NCBI GenBank assembly: GCA_050084515.1
Contig: CM114274.1
Span: forward strand, 7,006,001-7,070,000
Direction: 5' to 3'
From: Blasia pusilla
Lineage: Eukaryota > Marchantiophyta > Marchantiopsida > Blasiales
DNA length: 64,000 bases
The first letter of the stretch is position 1; each line of letters starts with the position of its first letter. The position numbers and the translations under genes were made by a program. The notes beneath the pieces were generated by a model, which saw nothing but the letters and a program-made list of their open reading frames with translations, made no database searches and had not been told where the DNA came from. Positions 32,458-43,545 of the stretch are shown here, piece by piece.

Positions 32458-34853
32458 ATAGACTCCTTAGACCCTGTCAGATCACTGACCTCGCCCTTTG
32501 CGACCGTTCTCAGGAGGACGAATTTCTCCGCGAACTTGTCAAACGGCATGGGACCAAAAAGTAAGTGCACCTAAACGTGAAGGTTCTGGTGTAAGATTGA
32601 TGTCCATCTCGATTGTAAATAGATCTTTGAGTCTCAATACAACCCACTATTCGGAAACATTTTCATTCGAGTGTTTTTTATATACAACACTGCGAATAGA
32701 TCAGGTTTTCAATGCTATGACGATGGAAAAGAGCCATACCGACGTATCTTGTACGTCTTTCAGGTGGCACATCATCTCTGCCAAGATGCACAACAAGACT
32801 CCCCGCGAATGCAGGAAAAGGTGAGGTGTGTCTTCATCAATGAGAGACTGTCGTAGCTTCGCCTGTCCTCAGAAAGTAGCAGTCCTGGTTCGGTTGTCGC
32901 CTCGCAGCCATTGACTAGTAACTGGGTTCGGTGCATAAAGAGGAATGGAAGAAAGCGCTATGGGAGAGGAGAGATAAGCTCATGTAGGGTAAGGAGTACC
33001 AAACAACAGAGTGTTTATGCAGAAATTCCTGAGGGCAGCCAAGGACCTGTTCGCAACACAATTGACCTGCCTCAATTAAGACCCAAAAGGATGTTACTAC
33101 TCGGGGAATGGAGTGGGACCCAAAAACATTTCACTAGTGAGTGCACCAGCTTTGGGCAATTAATCGAGGCTACTCCTACCATGCTCGGAGAACATATCCG
33201 GACAACGAATCTAGGGCACTGTGCTTGGAGAACCGCTTTGGAACGAACTTGATCTGCTGTGCTTGGAGGACAATTTTCGGCGATGAATCTCGCCTAGTGC
33301 ACTTGGAGAACAGCTCTGGAGCCGCAGGCCTACCAATTCCGGGAATCCACACCTCCTGTCTAGAGAACTCCAGTTTAGGTCGTTAGTGGAAGCAGAAAAG
33401 AACAAACAAGAAGATGCATTGGTTTCCCAAGTTGAGGAAGCATTGTCAGTTGTTTCAAGACAACACTGCGGTGATGATATTCTTATCACGAGGAAACTGT
33501 GGAAACGAGGGGCATCTGAAGGTTTAGGGCGTTGGATGAGTACACTGCATTTTCCAGGGAGGTACTTGGGACCCTGTAGTTACTGTTTCTTCTCCTACTA
33601 GTTGCTGTTACAAAGATCGAGTTATGTCGAGTTCTCACCGGTTGTGCGGGTCTTACAGATGGAGGACGTATCTTCACATGTGTATGAATAAGAGCAGCTG
33701 GAGTGAGGAAGAGGATCGTCTTTTGATCGAGGTACACCCAGTTGAAGAATCGAATTCGCCGCTCAGATGTACCCCAGAACTGGCTCTGCTCCCTACACAG
33801 ACTTTGTTAGAAGAAGCTGCACTGGACGACCCATTTAGCTCCTCCAAGTTGCTGAATCTAGGTCGTGCCAACTCCACTTCTGAACATTGGTGTTTTTTTT
33901 CAACAGGGACACAATGCATACGGTAATCGCTGGACAGAGATTGCCAAAATGGTCCCAGGCAGGTACTTCAACACGACCTTATGCTGGTAACAATGAACCC
34001 GACAGTCGATCACATTTTTCATCATTCTCTGAAATAGCACTCTCATCTACTGAGGTGGGCAGCTCGGCACAAGGGTTGGGATTATCCTGGTCGTTAGACT
34101 TTGGTAACTAACTAGCAAGCACTAGTGCCAGTTCTGGCGAGGGAGGGAACCCGAGACTTCAAATGTGGGACCTCATATCTGAAGTCACTTGGCTGCCGTA
34201 CCACTCATAGATGGGATTTAAAAGGAAGCCTCTAGTTCCGTGGTCAGAATCCTAGAGGAAAGAGAGAGAAAGGAGTCAGTGCCCATGTGCATAAAAAGTT
34301 GGAAATGGTATCGAAAGTCCTCCGCCCAAGTTGACAAACAAATAAAGAGCAAATTTCGTGGAGTACGTGGCAGTCTCCGCGCAATGTGAGTGCTGAACTG
34401 CACGTTTCAGAAGTCGGAACAAGGTTTATTCCAAGATAGCTTGCATAGAAGAGTTCTGGGTTATCACATACAAGGATTTTAACTTCAGCAGTTGCACTCA
34501 AACCCACCACTCACTAGGCTCAGGTCCTGAAATCAACTCCACCGCACTGATTAGTGGCAGGAATGGTGACCACATACCACTGCACTGCTACAATCTTCCT
34601 GATTCGCCATTTTTGCAGTCTATTTACAACTGAACATAGAACCTTTATGACTCCTCGCAGGACAGACAATGCTGTCAAGAATCGATACAATGCTCTATGC
34701 AAGAAGCGTTCACACCGTTCCTCCAAGTCTATGACCCACACTGGGATGATTGTTCTAGAAGCTTCTGAAGAATCTGATTCGCTGATCAAAGATATAGCGA
34801 GAGCGAAGAAGCTGAAAACCAGGCGAGACAAGTTTGTCAAACTGAGTATTTAG
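32458..34853 (+). CDS. R2R3 MYB transcription factor, FOUR LIPS/MYB88-like
   Basis: Exons are 32458 (or 32514)-32560, 32764-32820, 33659-33731, 33907-33962 and 34661-34853, with matching phases and GT-AG introns. Joined in pieces they read SQEDEFLRELVKRHGTKK, WHIISAKMHNKTPRECRKR, WRTYL, SSWSEEEDRLLIE, GNRWTEIAKMVPGR and TDNAVKNRYNALCKKRS. Repeats R2 and R3 are both present. NRWTEIAK, RTDNAVKNR and LCKKR match FLP/MYB88, regulators of stomatal and other asymmetric cell divisions in Arabidopsis. The protein would bind DNA in the nucleus. The first Trp of R2 is not seen; it may lie in an unfound upstream exon ending just before EED, in which case the exon starts at 32514. The frame ends with TAG at 34853, although the acceptor-like end leaves room for further exons. 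Confidence 0.82.
33182..33330. repeat. Degenerate minisatellite in a MYB intron
   Basis: A block like CTTGGAGAACAGCTCTGGA recurs about every 45-50 bp (near 33186, 33222, 33262 and 33301) within the intron between the second and third listed MYB exons. Identity between copies is modest. Confidence 0.5.
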
Positions 34854-36288
34854 GTCGTGCTTGTAACACAGTTTATACTTTCCACACATTAATTAGTCTA
34901 AAAATTGTCGATTGGGATTGTGACGCAGTGAATGGCTTCCCTCTAGGCCTACCTCTACTGACGAGTTCACCGCAAAATAGAGCCTAAAGTAGACCTTGAA
35001 AAAGAAAACAGATAACGACTGCCTCACGAAAATACCTTTCTACACTTACTAAAATGGCTACTGAAATTCCCCTTAGGCTCCAAGGCATCTCAAATTCCTA
35101 AGAACTATGGTGGATGCAAACGCATGTTCATTGACTGGTGCCTTTAACGAGAAATAGCAGTGATTGCAAATCTTCTTGAGGACTCAAATATGAAGAGCGA
35201 GCGAGGAAACACTGACAAACGGACCTCTGTTACATACCAGGGAGGAAGGATTAGGGTTTCTCACAGCTAACGTCAGCCGAAATTTATGCTCAAAACACAA
35301 CCTTTCAATAGAGATTCCAGAGGACAGTGATGTACTTCGTAAGTCACATATCTCGCATAGTTTCTCATCTTTTATTAGAAGGTAGGGAGAAAGAAATGAA
35401 CCGATCGGACTTCTGTATTTCCCTGTAATTTGGTTGTTGGAAAGTGCTTTATTTGGTGTGAGGTATCAGAAACATCGGTACAGTTTCTCCTCTCAATGAT
35501 CCTCTTTCAATTCGAAGCATTGATTGAACTTTCAGACTCTCCTTCCTTGTTCTCCTGTCAGTCTTTCATAGCTCTACGTCTTCGCCATGGAGTCCTGTCC
35601 TGTTCAATTGATCCTATTAAGGTGAAGAAGAACCCTGAGATGATTCCAGTTAAGTATCATAGACTGAAATTCTCTTTCCTACCAACGCATGTCTTACATT
35701 TCATGGGAGTGGAAGTTCCAATGTGCGTACTCAGCAGTAAGACTTGGTCTCAGGTCTCTTCTTCGAAACCTGACATTTACTGAACAACTGCTACTGCACT
35801 CATCATATCATCATAGCGTCGGGCTGCAACTCAAGCTGACATTGAAATCGTTTTCTCATGTCTGCAGGTGCAGACGGAAATCGGAAGCCCCTGAGTGCCC
35901 TCAACACTGCAGAAGCCCCCTCTTTACAAGAGGTCCAGTTCTAACACAAGTGATTCTGAGCTTACACTCTTCTCTGCAAAAGCTGGGTTGTGATGAAAGA
36001 TGATCTCGAAGCCAAGAAACCGGACTTCCGCGAGGAGTGCCGTGGTCTAACCTGGGCAGACTCCAAATTAGTAGTCATTGAATCGAAAATCAACCGAGTA
36101 GCTGATGACTCGGTTCATGTTCGATGAAATTTTCATGAACAGAAAAGTGATGCATTCTGGCTAGGCGATCATGCGTTGTGATCTATGTACAAATGGACTG
36201 ATTGAAAATTGAGGTTCTGGAAGGGATGATCTTTAAGAGGAACTAAGAGAACCGTACATTTGACTGACGCGCTGAATTGTTTCTGCAG
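34854..36288. other. Possible 3' part of the MYB gene or spacer
   Basis: No strong coding stretch. A piece after a TCTGCAG acceptor at about 35868 reads ADGNRKPLSALNTAEAPS in one frame and could be a short exon. I could not connect it in phase. Confidence 0.3.
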
Positions 36289-36600
36289 CTAAGAGAATGC
36301 GGTGCTGCTGGGGACTGTAACTCACCACGAGATGGACTGGTGGATATGGAGGAAGTGATGGGCTGGCTTTTGGCAAGGACTCCTACTCCTACATGCGATG
36401 GAAGTGGAAATTCTAATTCTACTGTTACATCTTCAGCTTCGACCACTCCATCCTGGCCCAGTGAACAACATATGGGTGCTAGTGATCACGGCGGCAACCA
36501 AATTGTAACATCTCTTCTCAAAGATCCTACCCAACTAGCCAAGTCTTTCGAGTCTTCGACATCATTAAATCAAATGTCCGTCCAAGAGGATGAACAATAA
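36289..36600 (+). CDS. Candidate terminal exon, possibly of the MYB gene
   Basis: A good acceptor (TTGTTTCTGCAG) opens a 104-codon frame to TAA at 36598-36600. It starts LRECGAAGDCNSPRDGLVD, then EEVMGWLLARTPTP, then a Ser/Thr-rich stretch, and ends MSVQEDEQ. A hydrophobic-acidic patch followed by a Ser-rich tail would suit the C terminus of a FLP-like protein, but I cannot align it with confidence. It could belong to a separate gene. Confidence 0.35.
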   Translation, partial: LRECGAAGDCNSPRDGLVDMEEVMGWLLARTPTPTCDGSGNSNSTVTSSASTTPSWPSEQHMGASDHGGNQIVTSLLKDPTQLAKSFESSTSLNQMSVQEDEQ

Positions 36601-39600
36601 CGATTCGGTAAGCTCATCTATCCAATCTAGTAACATCTTGAAATCGACGCCGTTCTGATCTCCGTTCCACATCATAACAATCCTCATCCAGACTCTGCAC
36701 AAAGTGTACAGGGATTTCATCTTTTGGGCTTCTGTGCATTTGTGTCTGCATGATATAGAATCCTTACAATCTCTCTCATGGAGAAAGAATGAATGAATCC
36801 GATTCAGGCTGCAGAAAGAATGAATCAGTGCATGATTGAGATGAGTGAAAGATAGGAATAGCGTATCGAAGAACCAGAGGAAATGACTAACCACTTTTGA
36901 AATTGCTAAGTACCCAGTGCTTTCCAATTTTCTCGAAAAAGTGAGTCGCAGTGTTGCATGAGGACTTCTCTAGGAGCTCTCGCTGCTGCAGAAGGGGTCG
37001 AAGTGGGGGATTCTAGGGTTTAGGGTAAGGGATGAGTAGCATCAGCATCTGGCATTTCATCGAGGGATGAATCCTTCTTCATGTTCTGTGACGCAGGTGG
37101 AGAAGGGAGGCAGCCCATAAGAAAGAGCTGGAAGAGTTGCGAATGGTACGTTAACGAGAAGGCGTCGTGAATTCACTCATGGCAGACTTGTGCCACTCAA
37201 ATGTCCCATTCAGAATTCAGAACAGAGCAATTCAGAGGGTTCTGAGAGCATCAACGAACGTGAATCAAGAAGCCATTGAAAGACGGCACTGAGGGAGGGA
37301 TTCATTCACACGGTTACTTTCTCTCTAGAGCAGCACTATTTTCTCATCGGCTGCAACCACTCTGCCCCATGTCTGATTCTCCTGTGTCCATATTGATGAA
37401 TGAATGATTCAGAGTTCAAAATTGTCCAGACGACATCCCATGGGAACACCCTGTGTGTGGCCAATTCCTTGTTGGATGAAAGAAGATGTACCTTTGGTGC
37501 ACACAATTTTGATAAGTCTCCTTGTACCCGCTTGCTCGATCAATCTACCTGAGGAGCTTTCACACTCCTCTGACTTACAGCCCATCAGAACTCCTGGGGT
37601 TCTCAAGATCTCTGACCTGTCTCCATTTCTGTAGCACCCTCAAGCGTCAAGAGCTCTGGCTGGCTAGACAAAGCATCATTCATCAACGATCCCATCTCGA
37701 GTACTGCAGCAGCAGCAAAGACGTGGGACCCTGAGGTTCCAAATGCCTGAAGAGCTTTGTTCTATTCGTCTCTTTCAATTGCTTTTCCACGCATCAGTTA
37801 GGACAGAGATGGAACGTGCGTGTTGAGAATAGCTGGGGTGAATATGACTCTCTTTCGAGGTTACAACCTGTGGACCACCATGCTTATAAAACACAGTTCT
37901 GGTTTATAAATGGTCAAATAGAGTCCTCGTCGTTGTCTGGTTGACTTATAATCCTACGTCAGAAACACAATGCTGACTGAAAACTGGAAAAAAATACTCT
38001 CACCCTTTTATCGCTCAATTGACCACCCTTCCTACCGATTGCTCTTGTAGGTGGTACGAATAGAATCTGAATCTCGTTACTATTTGCCTAGTCCAGGTGA
38101 GTCCAGCTCCTCTGGTTCTTCTACTTGAGACATGGCAGGAAACCTGCGTTTCCAGATCGTTCAGTGTTCTGACAAAAAACCAATGAAATGGGCACTTCAA
38201 AGTGAAACCCTAAGAAGAGTGTAAATGAAGTATTGTGTTTGTTGGTAATGTGCGAATCTACGTACAGGTGAGCGTGAAAATAAACCTGCGTACATGGAAT
38301 AAACTTGAATGTAACGCTAACCGTGTCCATTTTACCTACACATTAATGGACCGATGAAAAATTTTGCTGTGGAACCTTTGAAACTTCTCTTGATGGGTAG
38401 CAGAGCCTCAGGTTTCGCATGAGTGTGGACTGCTGTTTGGAGCCATTCTTGGAAACTTCGCAAAAACTTCTCACACGTCCTCCCAATGTGTATTGTGAAT
38501 ACGAGAGAAGTAGCTTACACATACACATCCAATGGGGGCAGGCAACCCCAAGCTAATATACAGAACCCAACACCACTGAAATCAGTGTGACCCCGGGGCT
38601 CAGTACAATTACATGTGAGATAGTCGAGTTTATGACGTCGTAAGGGGGACATGACAATTTCAGGGCGGGTTTGATAAATACAGCAGAGTTACTAATAAGA
38701 GTTGATGGCTCGAGGTTTAGTACTCACATCACACCAGACCCACAAGTGACTAGCCAACAATCTAAACAGTACGTTTCAATGGCTCAACCGACACTTCTAA
38801 TTCTGTTTTTGAGGCGAGCTGTAATAATCAGTACCTCATTTAAGATACACTGACTGCACTGGCTCATCTTGCTAAAAATCTAAATTTTTCTTCCAGAGAT
38901 ACAATTGCTCAAGCACAGATTTTTCCCCAACCACAGATTAGTCTCCCAAACACTGCAAGTCTCATGCAGGTAAACTAAGCAGTTGAAGATGTGGTCGAAA
39001 CTAACCCTTCAGTTTATCATATTGGTCCATGAAAGTCTTCAAACTGATCTCACCAGGCTCACTTCCTGTTCTCAAATTTAAGAGGCTAAATATAGATAAG
39101 GTGAGCTCAGTTGCAACTGAAGGGGACAGATAGCCTCACGGATGTCCAATACTTGCAACTGGGTACAGGGCTTGCAAAACAAAGATAACCACCTCTCATC
39201 CAGTAGCAAAACGTGTACATCTCCAGACAGCAAACATAACATGTTCCGCTGATCACTCATCAGAGAAATACGAGTGCATCTTCCCAGGAAATCTCACCTG
39301 AGAGATCCGAGATCTCATACTGAACATCATGGTCAATCTTCAAGGTCATTCTTGCAAATGTCCCCAACTTCCACTGAAGCCATCACTGATAAGAGGATGC
39401 AAATGTCACAACAATAATGCTTGTTTCTACTACCGGAGGAGGCTCTAGTTTTCATGATACAAGTAATTGCAGCAGATATTGAAATAAAATACCACCAATA
39501 CATAACCCAAATAACTGCAACTGTCAAAACTAAGAAATTATTAAGGACTGTATTTGAACAACAGCCGCTGAACCAGATGTAGGACAGGTGGAGGGTATCC

Positions 39601-40080
39601 CACTGGTTAATTACATCATGTCTCATCTTTACAGATATGGCAAAACTGAAGCTCTTGAAATAGAAAGTCTTTGCTGTGCAGTCACAAATGAACCGTAGAA
39701 GACAGTGACAGGTTGATTTCAGCTTGAGGTTAGAATGAAATGCCCTCTTTTGACACTCTTTTGAAGCCTACCCTCTTTACCTACATCCTTTTCATGTACT
39801 CATCTCTTTGATTTCGGAGGGTAAGCCTACTTTTGATCAAGAGCTCACAAAGATGAATTGTAAGAATATCAAAATCTCAATGATTCTCCGATAGCAACAC
39901 TGACACGTCAACAGGTCAAGCAGCAGTGCAGCATTTGACAGCTATTATAGGTTTCAAATCCACTGACATGGGCAGAGGTGGTCTGCACAACATGGTGTTT
40001 ATTTCCCACTACTTTTAAACAATTACTTCACAGCTCCTTCGAGTCCCCTTAGCCATCCATAATGTTGGCATCCGTCTGTG
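36601..40080. other. Intergenic region, no gene seen
   Basis: Short frames only. A motif like AGGGTTTAGGG occurs once near 37015, which is not enough for a telomeric repeat. Composition is average. The 3' UTR of the minus-strand COX5B gene should lie at the right end. Confidence 0.45.
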
Positions 40081-42135
40081 TTAGTGATGGGCACCTGGCA
40101 TACCACCCTCTCCCACAACCTTCAACTGCACAAGACAACATTGTCACACCAGAGTATGAGTCAAGCTAGCTGTTATCCAGGGATGCTAAATTGATGGTTG
40201 GTTCCTTCATAATCAAATATGTAAGTTCAAATGCTATTACATCAACTTGATCTGGTTGTGGACTACCAAGAGTGTGCTGCACTAACCAATCTTATTGGGA
40301 TGAGAGTGAAACCATGACTCCGAACACTCATATTGTCGTTGACAGATCGAAAACCTCCTATCTACCAATCAGAGGTTGTAGTGCATACTGAAGGACATAA
40401 AAGTACCTGAAAGGCTTGCGTGCAAAGTGAACACTCATACGTCTCACCCTTTCTGAGTTTGAACCAAACCACATCGTGCTCATCCTCTACAAAATACATA
40501 CGGAATTAAATAAATTGGACGCACATTGAATATACCAAGGTTAGCAGAAAGGATTTCATAACGTTTTGAATTTAAATACTCAAGAGGCATGTGAAACTAA
40601 TCCAATTTTAAAGTTTAAAACGAAGACAAGAAGGATTTGGAAGCCCAGACACACCCTAGATAGTAACAACATCACACTCCTCCTCATCACACTCTATTGG
40701 TTTATGCAGCACTGATATCCCAGACAAGAAAGGATTATATCACCAAATAGCAAACACCCGTGACCTCAGCAAGGGAGGGTGCTCACCACCAACTCCACCT
40801 GAGCAGCCAACAATTCGTTCATCATACTGAGATTCTACAATAGCTGGATGCTCCTGCAAATAACCACCACCAGGGTGAAAACTAAGAGGATGAAATACTG
40901 CGTCCAAATGTCCTCTGAAGTCTTGTTTCACCCCTCTTCTCTCCAGTCACTACCTAGGGGATTCGACGACGACGACGTTAATAAAAAATCAAGGTCATTT
41001 GGAGTCTGGAAAGAAATCCTGCTTAGACCCCCAGCGAGAAGAACAGGGGTGCATGACAAAGCAAATAACCGAAAGTTCCAGGTTGGTGCCCTGACGTTCT
41101 CATCTGCTCTCAAGCTTACCCAAAGCTCTCATTTTTAAGTGTGCATGCTGCTTCCCGATCCAAAACGACCCACTTCGACATAATGACAGCGTTTCTAACA
41201 AATACCTTGGACGACAGCACCCGGCATAGTAATTGATTACCTTGGTTCCAAAGGGACCACTTGGAGCGTCGAGGTCAAATCGTTTAAGACCCTGCACATT
41301 ACATAATGCATTAGATCTTCTCCAATGTTGGCTTCATACGCGACCAATTTGAGAGAAACAAAACAGCATCCTTCTACAGCGAGTCCAAAAGGGCCTCACC
41401 TTTTGTTGCGCCTCCAATTCTTCCAGCTCCAATCCAGTGGCGATGCCAAAGTTACCAGAAGTACCTGCTGGTGACAAGCCATAAATCTCACTTGAGCACT
41501 AACTTCTGTGCCTTGTACCCTATGGATTCAGTGTCAAGGGCCCCATATGAAAAGAAACAATGACACTATCTTCCCCTGGCCCAACTAAAAAATGATTACG
41601 AAGTACAGTATCTGAAAGCCTGAACTACTCAAGGAGAGCGCGATCCTCCTGACCTACAGCGAATCAATGACCAGAGAATCCAATCAACCAAAAACCTCGG
41701 AAGAAATCGCCGACACATGTCTGAGAAGCGGACTAGAGGAAACATCTAAAGCCTAACACTGACGGGGCTCCCTGCAAGATGATCTCCCAACAAAAGATTT
41801 CGCATCCTGGCATACCCTGACCGGCCGAGGCTCCGTGCAACTCCACTACTAGACAGGACCTCAAAAACAGCCAACATCCAACCTATCCTTTGCGAAAGAA
41901 ATTGCGTGGAGGCCGTCCAACCTGCACCCCCATGGGAGTCACTCAAAGCAAAGCTGGGGTTGAACCATCCGACAGACGATACGGATCGGGCGCCTCCAGA
42001 CCGACGATGTTCCTGCTGGAGAAACGGACCACCATCACCACCGCCCGTAGCAACCCTCTCGACCAGCGCTGGCGCTACCGATGCCGCTCTAGCAGATATC
42101 ACGCGCACAACCCTGGTCCCTGCGCACCGCAACAT
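40081..42135 (-). CDS. COX5B: Cytochrome c oxidase subunit 5b, mitochondrial
   Basis: A nuclear-encoded subunit of respiratory complex IV in the inner mitochondrial membrane. Exons on the minus strand: 42135-41922, 41464-41400, 41291-41241, 40853-40787, 40486-40407 and 40125-40081. All phases agree and the total is 522 bp, 173 residues plus stop. The N terminus MLRCAGTRVVRVISARAAS is a typical Arg/Ser/Ala-rich mitochondrial presequence. The mature part has ATGLELEELEAQQKGLKRFD, SGPFGTKEHPAIVES, RIVGCSGGVGEDEHDVVWF and YECSLCTQAFQL. The Cys of IVGC and the CSLC pair are the expected zinc-site ligands of this family. The gene ends GAHH then TAA. Exon 1 was chosen by its Met and by a phase-1 donor (GTGCAG|GTTGGA) that joins in frame. 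The longer open frame upstream of this Met is probably 5' UTR. Confidence 0.95.
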
Positions 42136-42626
42136 CTTTGCACAACAACCCCCACACTGCCGTCTCCTCTGCCGCTGCTGTTCGGCGCAAATTCTCCCTC
42201 GCTCCCACTTCTTCTGGAGAATCTGCTCTCTCCAGGCCCCAGACCCAAACCCACCCACCCCCTCCTCTCCTCTCTTCCTCCGCGAGCTCCCTTCCAATCG
42301 CGCACCCACAAGAAGCGAGCGGTGCACTCCCAACAGCTCCTTCCTCCTCCGCCCACACACAGTACCGACCGCGATGCTGCGCGAAACAGGGATCACAGTA
42401 GCAGCATTGGCAGGGCCGGCTGAAGCCGCGATGCCACCATAGTCCCTCCCTCGCAACAGTCGCAACTGCGAGCGAGATCGATCAACTTCCACCACCACCA
42501 CCACATCAGTACTACTGGCCCGACGCCATTTTCGTGGCTCCGATCCGATTCTCCTCTTCATTCGACCACAGGAGTCTTTCTTGTTCGCTCGCTCTGTGCA
42601 GGTCCGTCTCTGTGTGCGTCCAGCCT
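42136..42626. other. GC-rich upstream region of COX5B
   Basis: Promoter and 5' UTR are expected here. Long frames on both strands (for example 41890-42442 plus) are antisense or upstream chance frames in GC-rich DNA. The region includes pyrimidine-rich stretches around 42245-42290. Confidence 0.4.
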
Positions 42627-42760
42627 GGGCCTACTGTGGTCCACCGGCTTAACCGCGGTTCCCCCACGTTTCGCTTTGGTATGTGTGTCCCGTTCCGCGT
42701 CGCGGGTTTTGGTCGGGCCCTCGCCTACTGTGGTCTACCCAATAACCGCGGTTGCGAACC
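42627..42760. repeat. Direct repeat pair with ACCGCGGTT core
   Basis: The block CCTACTGTGGTCCACC followed by TTAACCGCGGTT (about 42629-42661) is repeated as CCTACTGTGGTCTACC and ATAACCGCGGTT (about 42723-42752), 94 bp apart. The core AACCGCGGTT is itself palindromic. Confidence 0.6.
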
Positions 42761-42849
42761 TGCACTTTTTGCGTTGTTATATGTTATGGTCCTGGTCGTG
42801 GATTCTCATCTACCATAGCAATGCTATTAGGGTAGATGTCTATGTTATT

Positions 42850-43545
42850 AAGAGATGAACCTCAATAAATATGCGTCGGAAAACAAAAGAGAAGGATTGA
42901 AAGAGTTAAGTTTCCAAAGGTCGTAACCGGCCATGAAAAGGAAGAAGGGGGCATTTTCCGTGTCGACTGAACTCACTAACAGCAGAGACAATATTAGCAA
43001 CTCGTAGGGAATTATGATTACGATTAAGTGGGCCTCTAGCGTCGGCGTCTGCCACAGCTTCAGCCCACCGCCAAAGCCCACTAGCTTGGGCACGCTGCAA
43101 TGTTGTGGAGACCCGTTGCCTACAATATGGAATGAATCAAACCTCTCCCCCATAGCCCCGTACATCTCTATGGCTAGGGAAATAAATCGATGTGCATCGT
43201 GGATAAGGAATAACGAAGTCCCACATGGAATAGTGATTCTCTCAAAAGAGAGGAGTGAAACTTTCATCGGGTGAACACATGTTAAATTTTAAGATACAAT
43301 TATCTTAAAAGACCAATTAAGGGGCCACTTAAATGAAGAGAAAGCGGTGATGATAAATCCGTCCGGAATAAAAAATAGAGGGGGGCTCAAAGAATCAAGT
43401 ATGTGAAGGTCACAACCGGCCCATAAATAGAAAAGGGGGCACACCCTATCGATTGAACTCACCAACAACAAAAATAATATCAGCAACACATATAGAGTGA
43501 CTAACACTAAGTGGACCTCTAGCGCTGGCGTCTCCCAAAATTAAA
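42850..43545 (-). mobile_element. Two adjacent 3' fragments of the LINE-like element
   Basis: On the minus strand, 42850-43267 carries MYGAMGERFDSFH, EAVADADARGPLNRNHNS and VANIVSAVSEFSRHG. These match MYKAMGERFDSFLT, ANARGPLSSSHSS and VADIVSAVGDFGRLG at the 3' end of the element at 28.0-28.4 kb. A second partial copy at about 43290-43545 repeats the last part (ARGPL region near 43520, then LLVSSIDR). Both are 5' truncated, as is common for LINEs. Confidence 0.72.

Noticed and set aside
36980-37060. Interstitial telomeric repeat
   Set aside because: Only one AGGGTTTAGGG-like block is present, with no tandem run.
41890-42442. Two plus-strand frames of 177-178 codons and a 271-codon minus-strand frame as independent genes
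   Set aside because: The minus-strand frame contains COX5B exon 1, and the phase-1 donor inside it joins perfectly to the next exon. The plus-strand frames are its antisense shadows.
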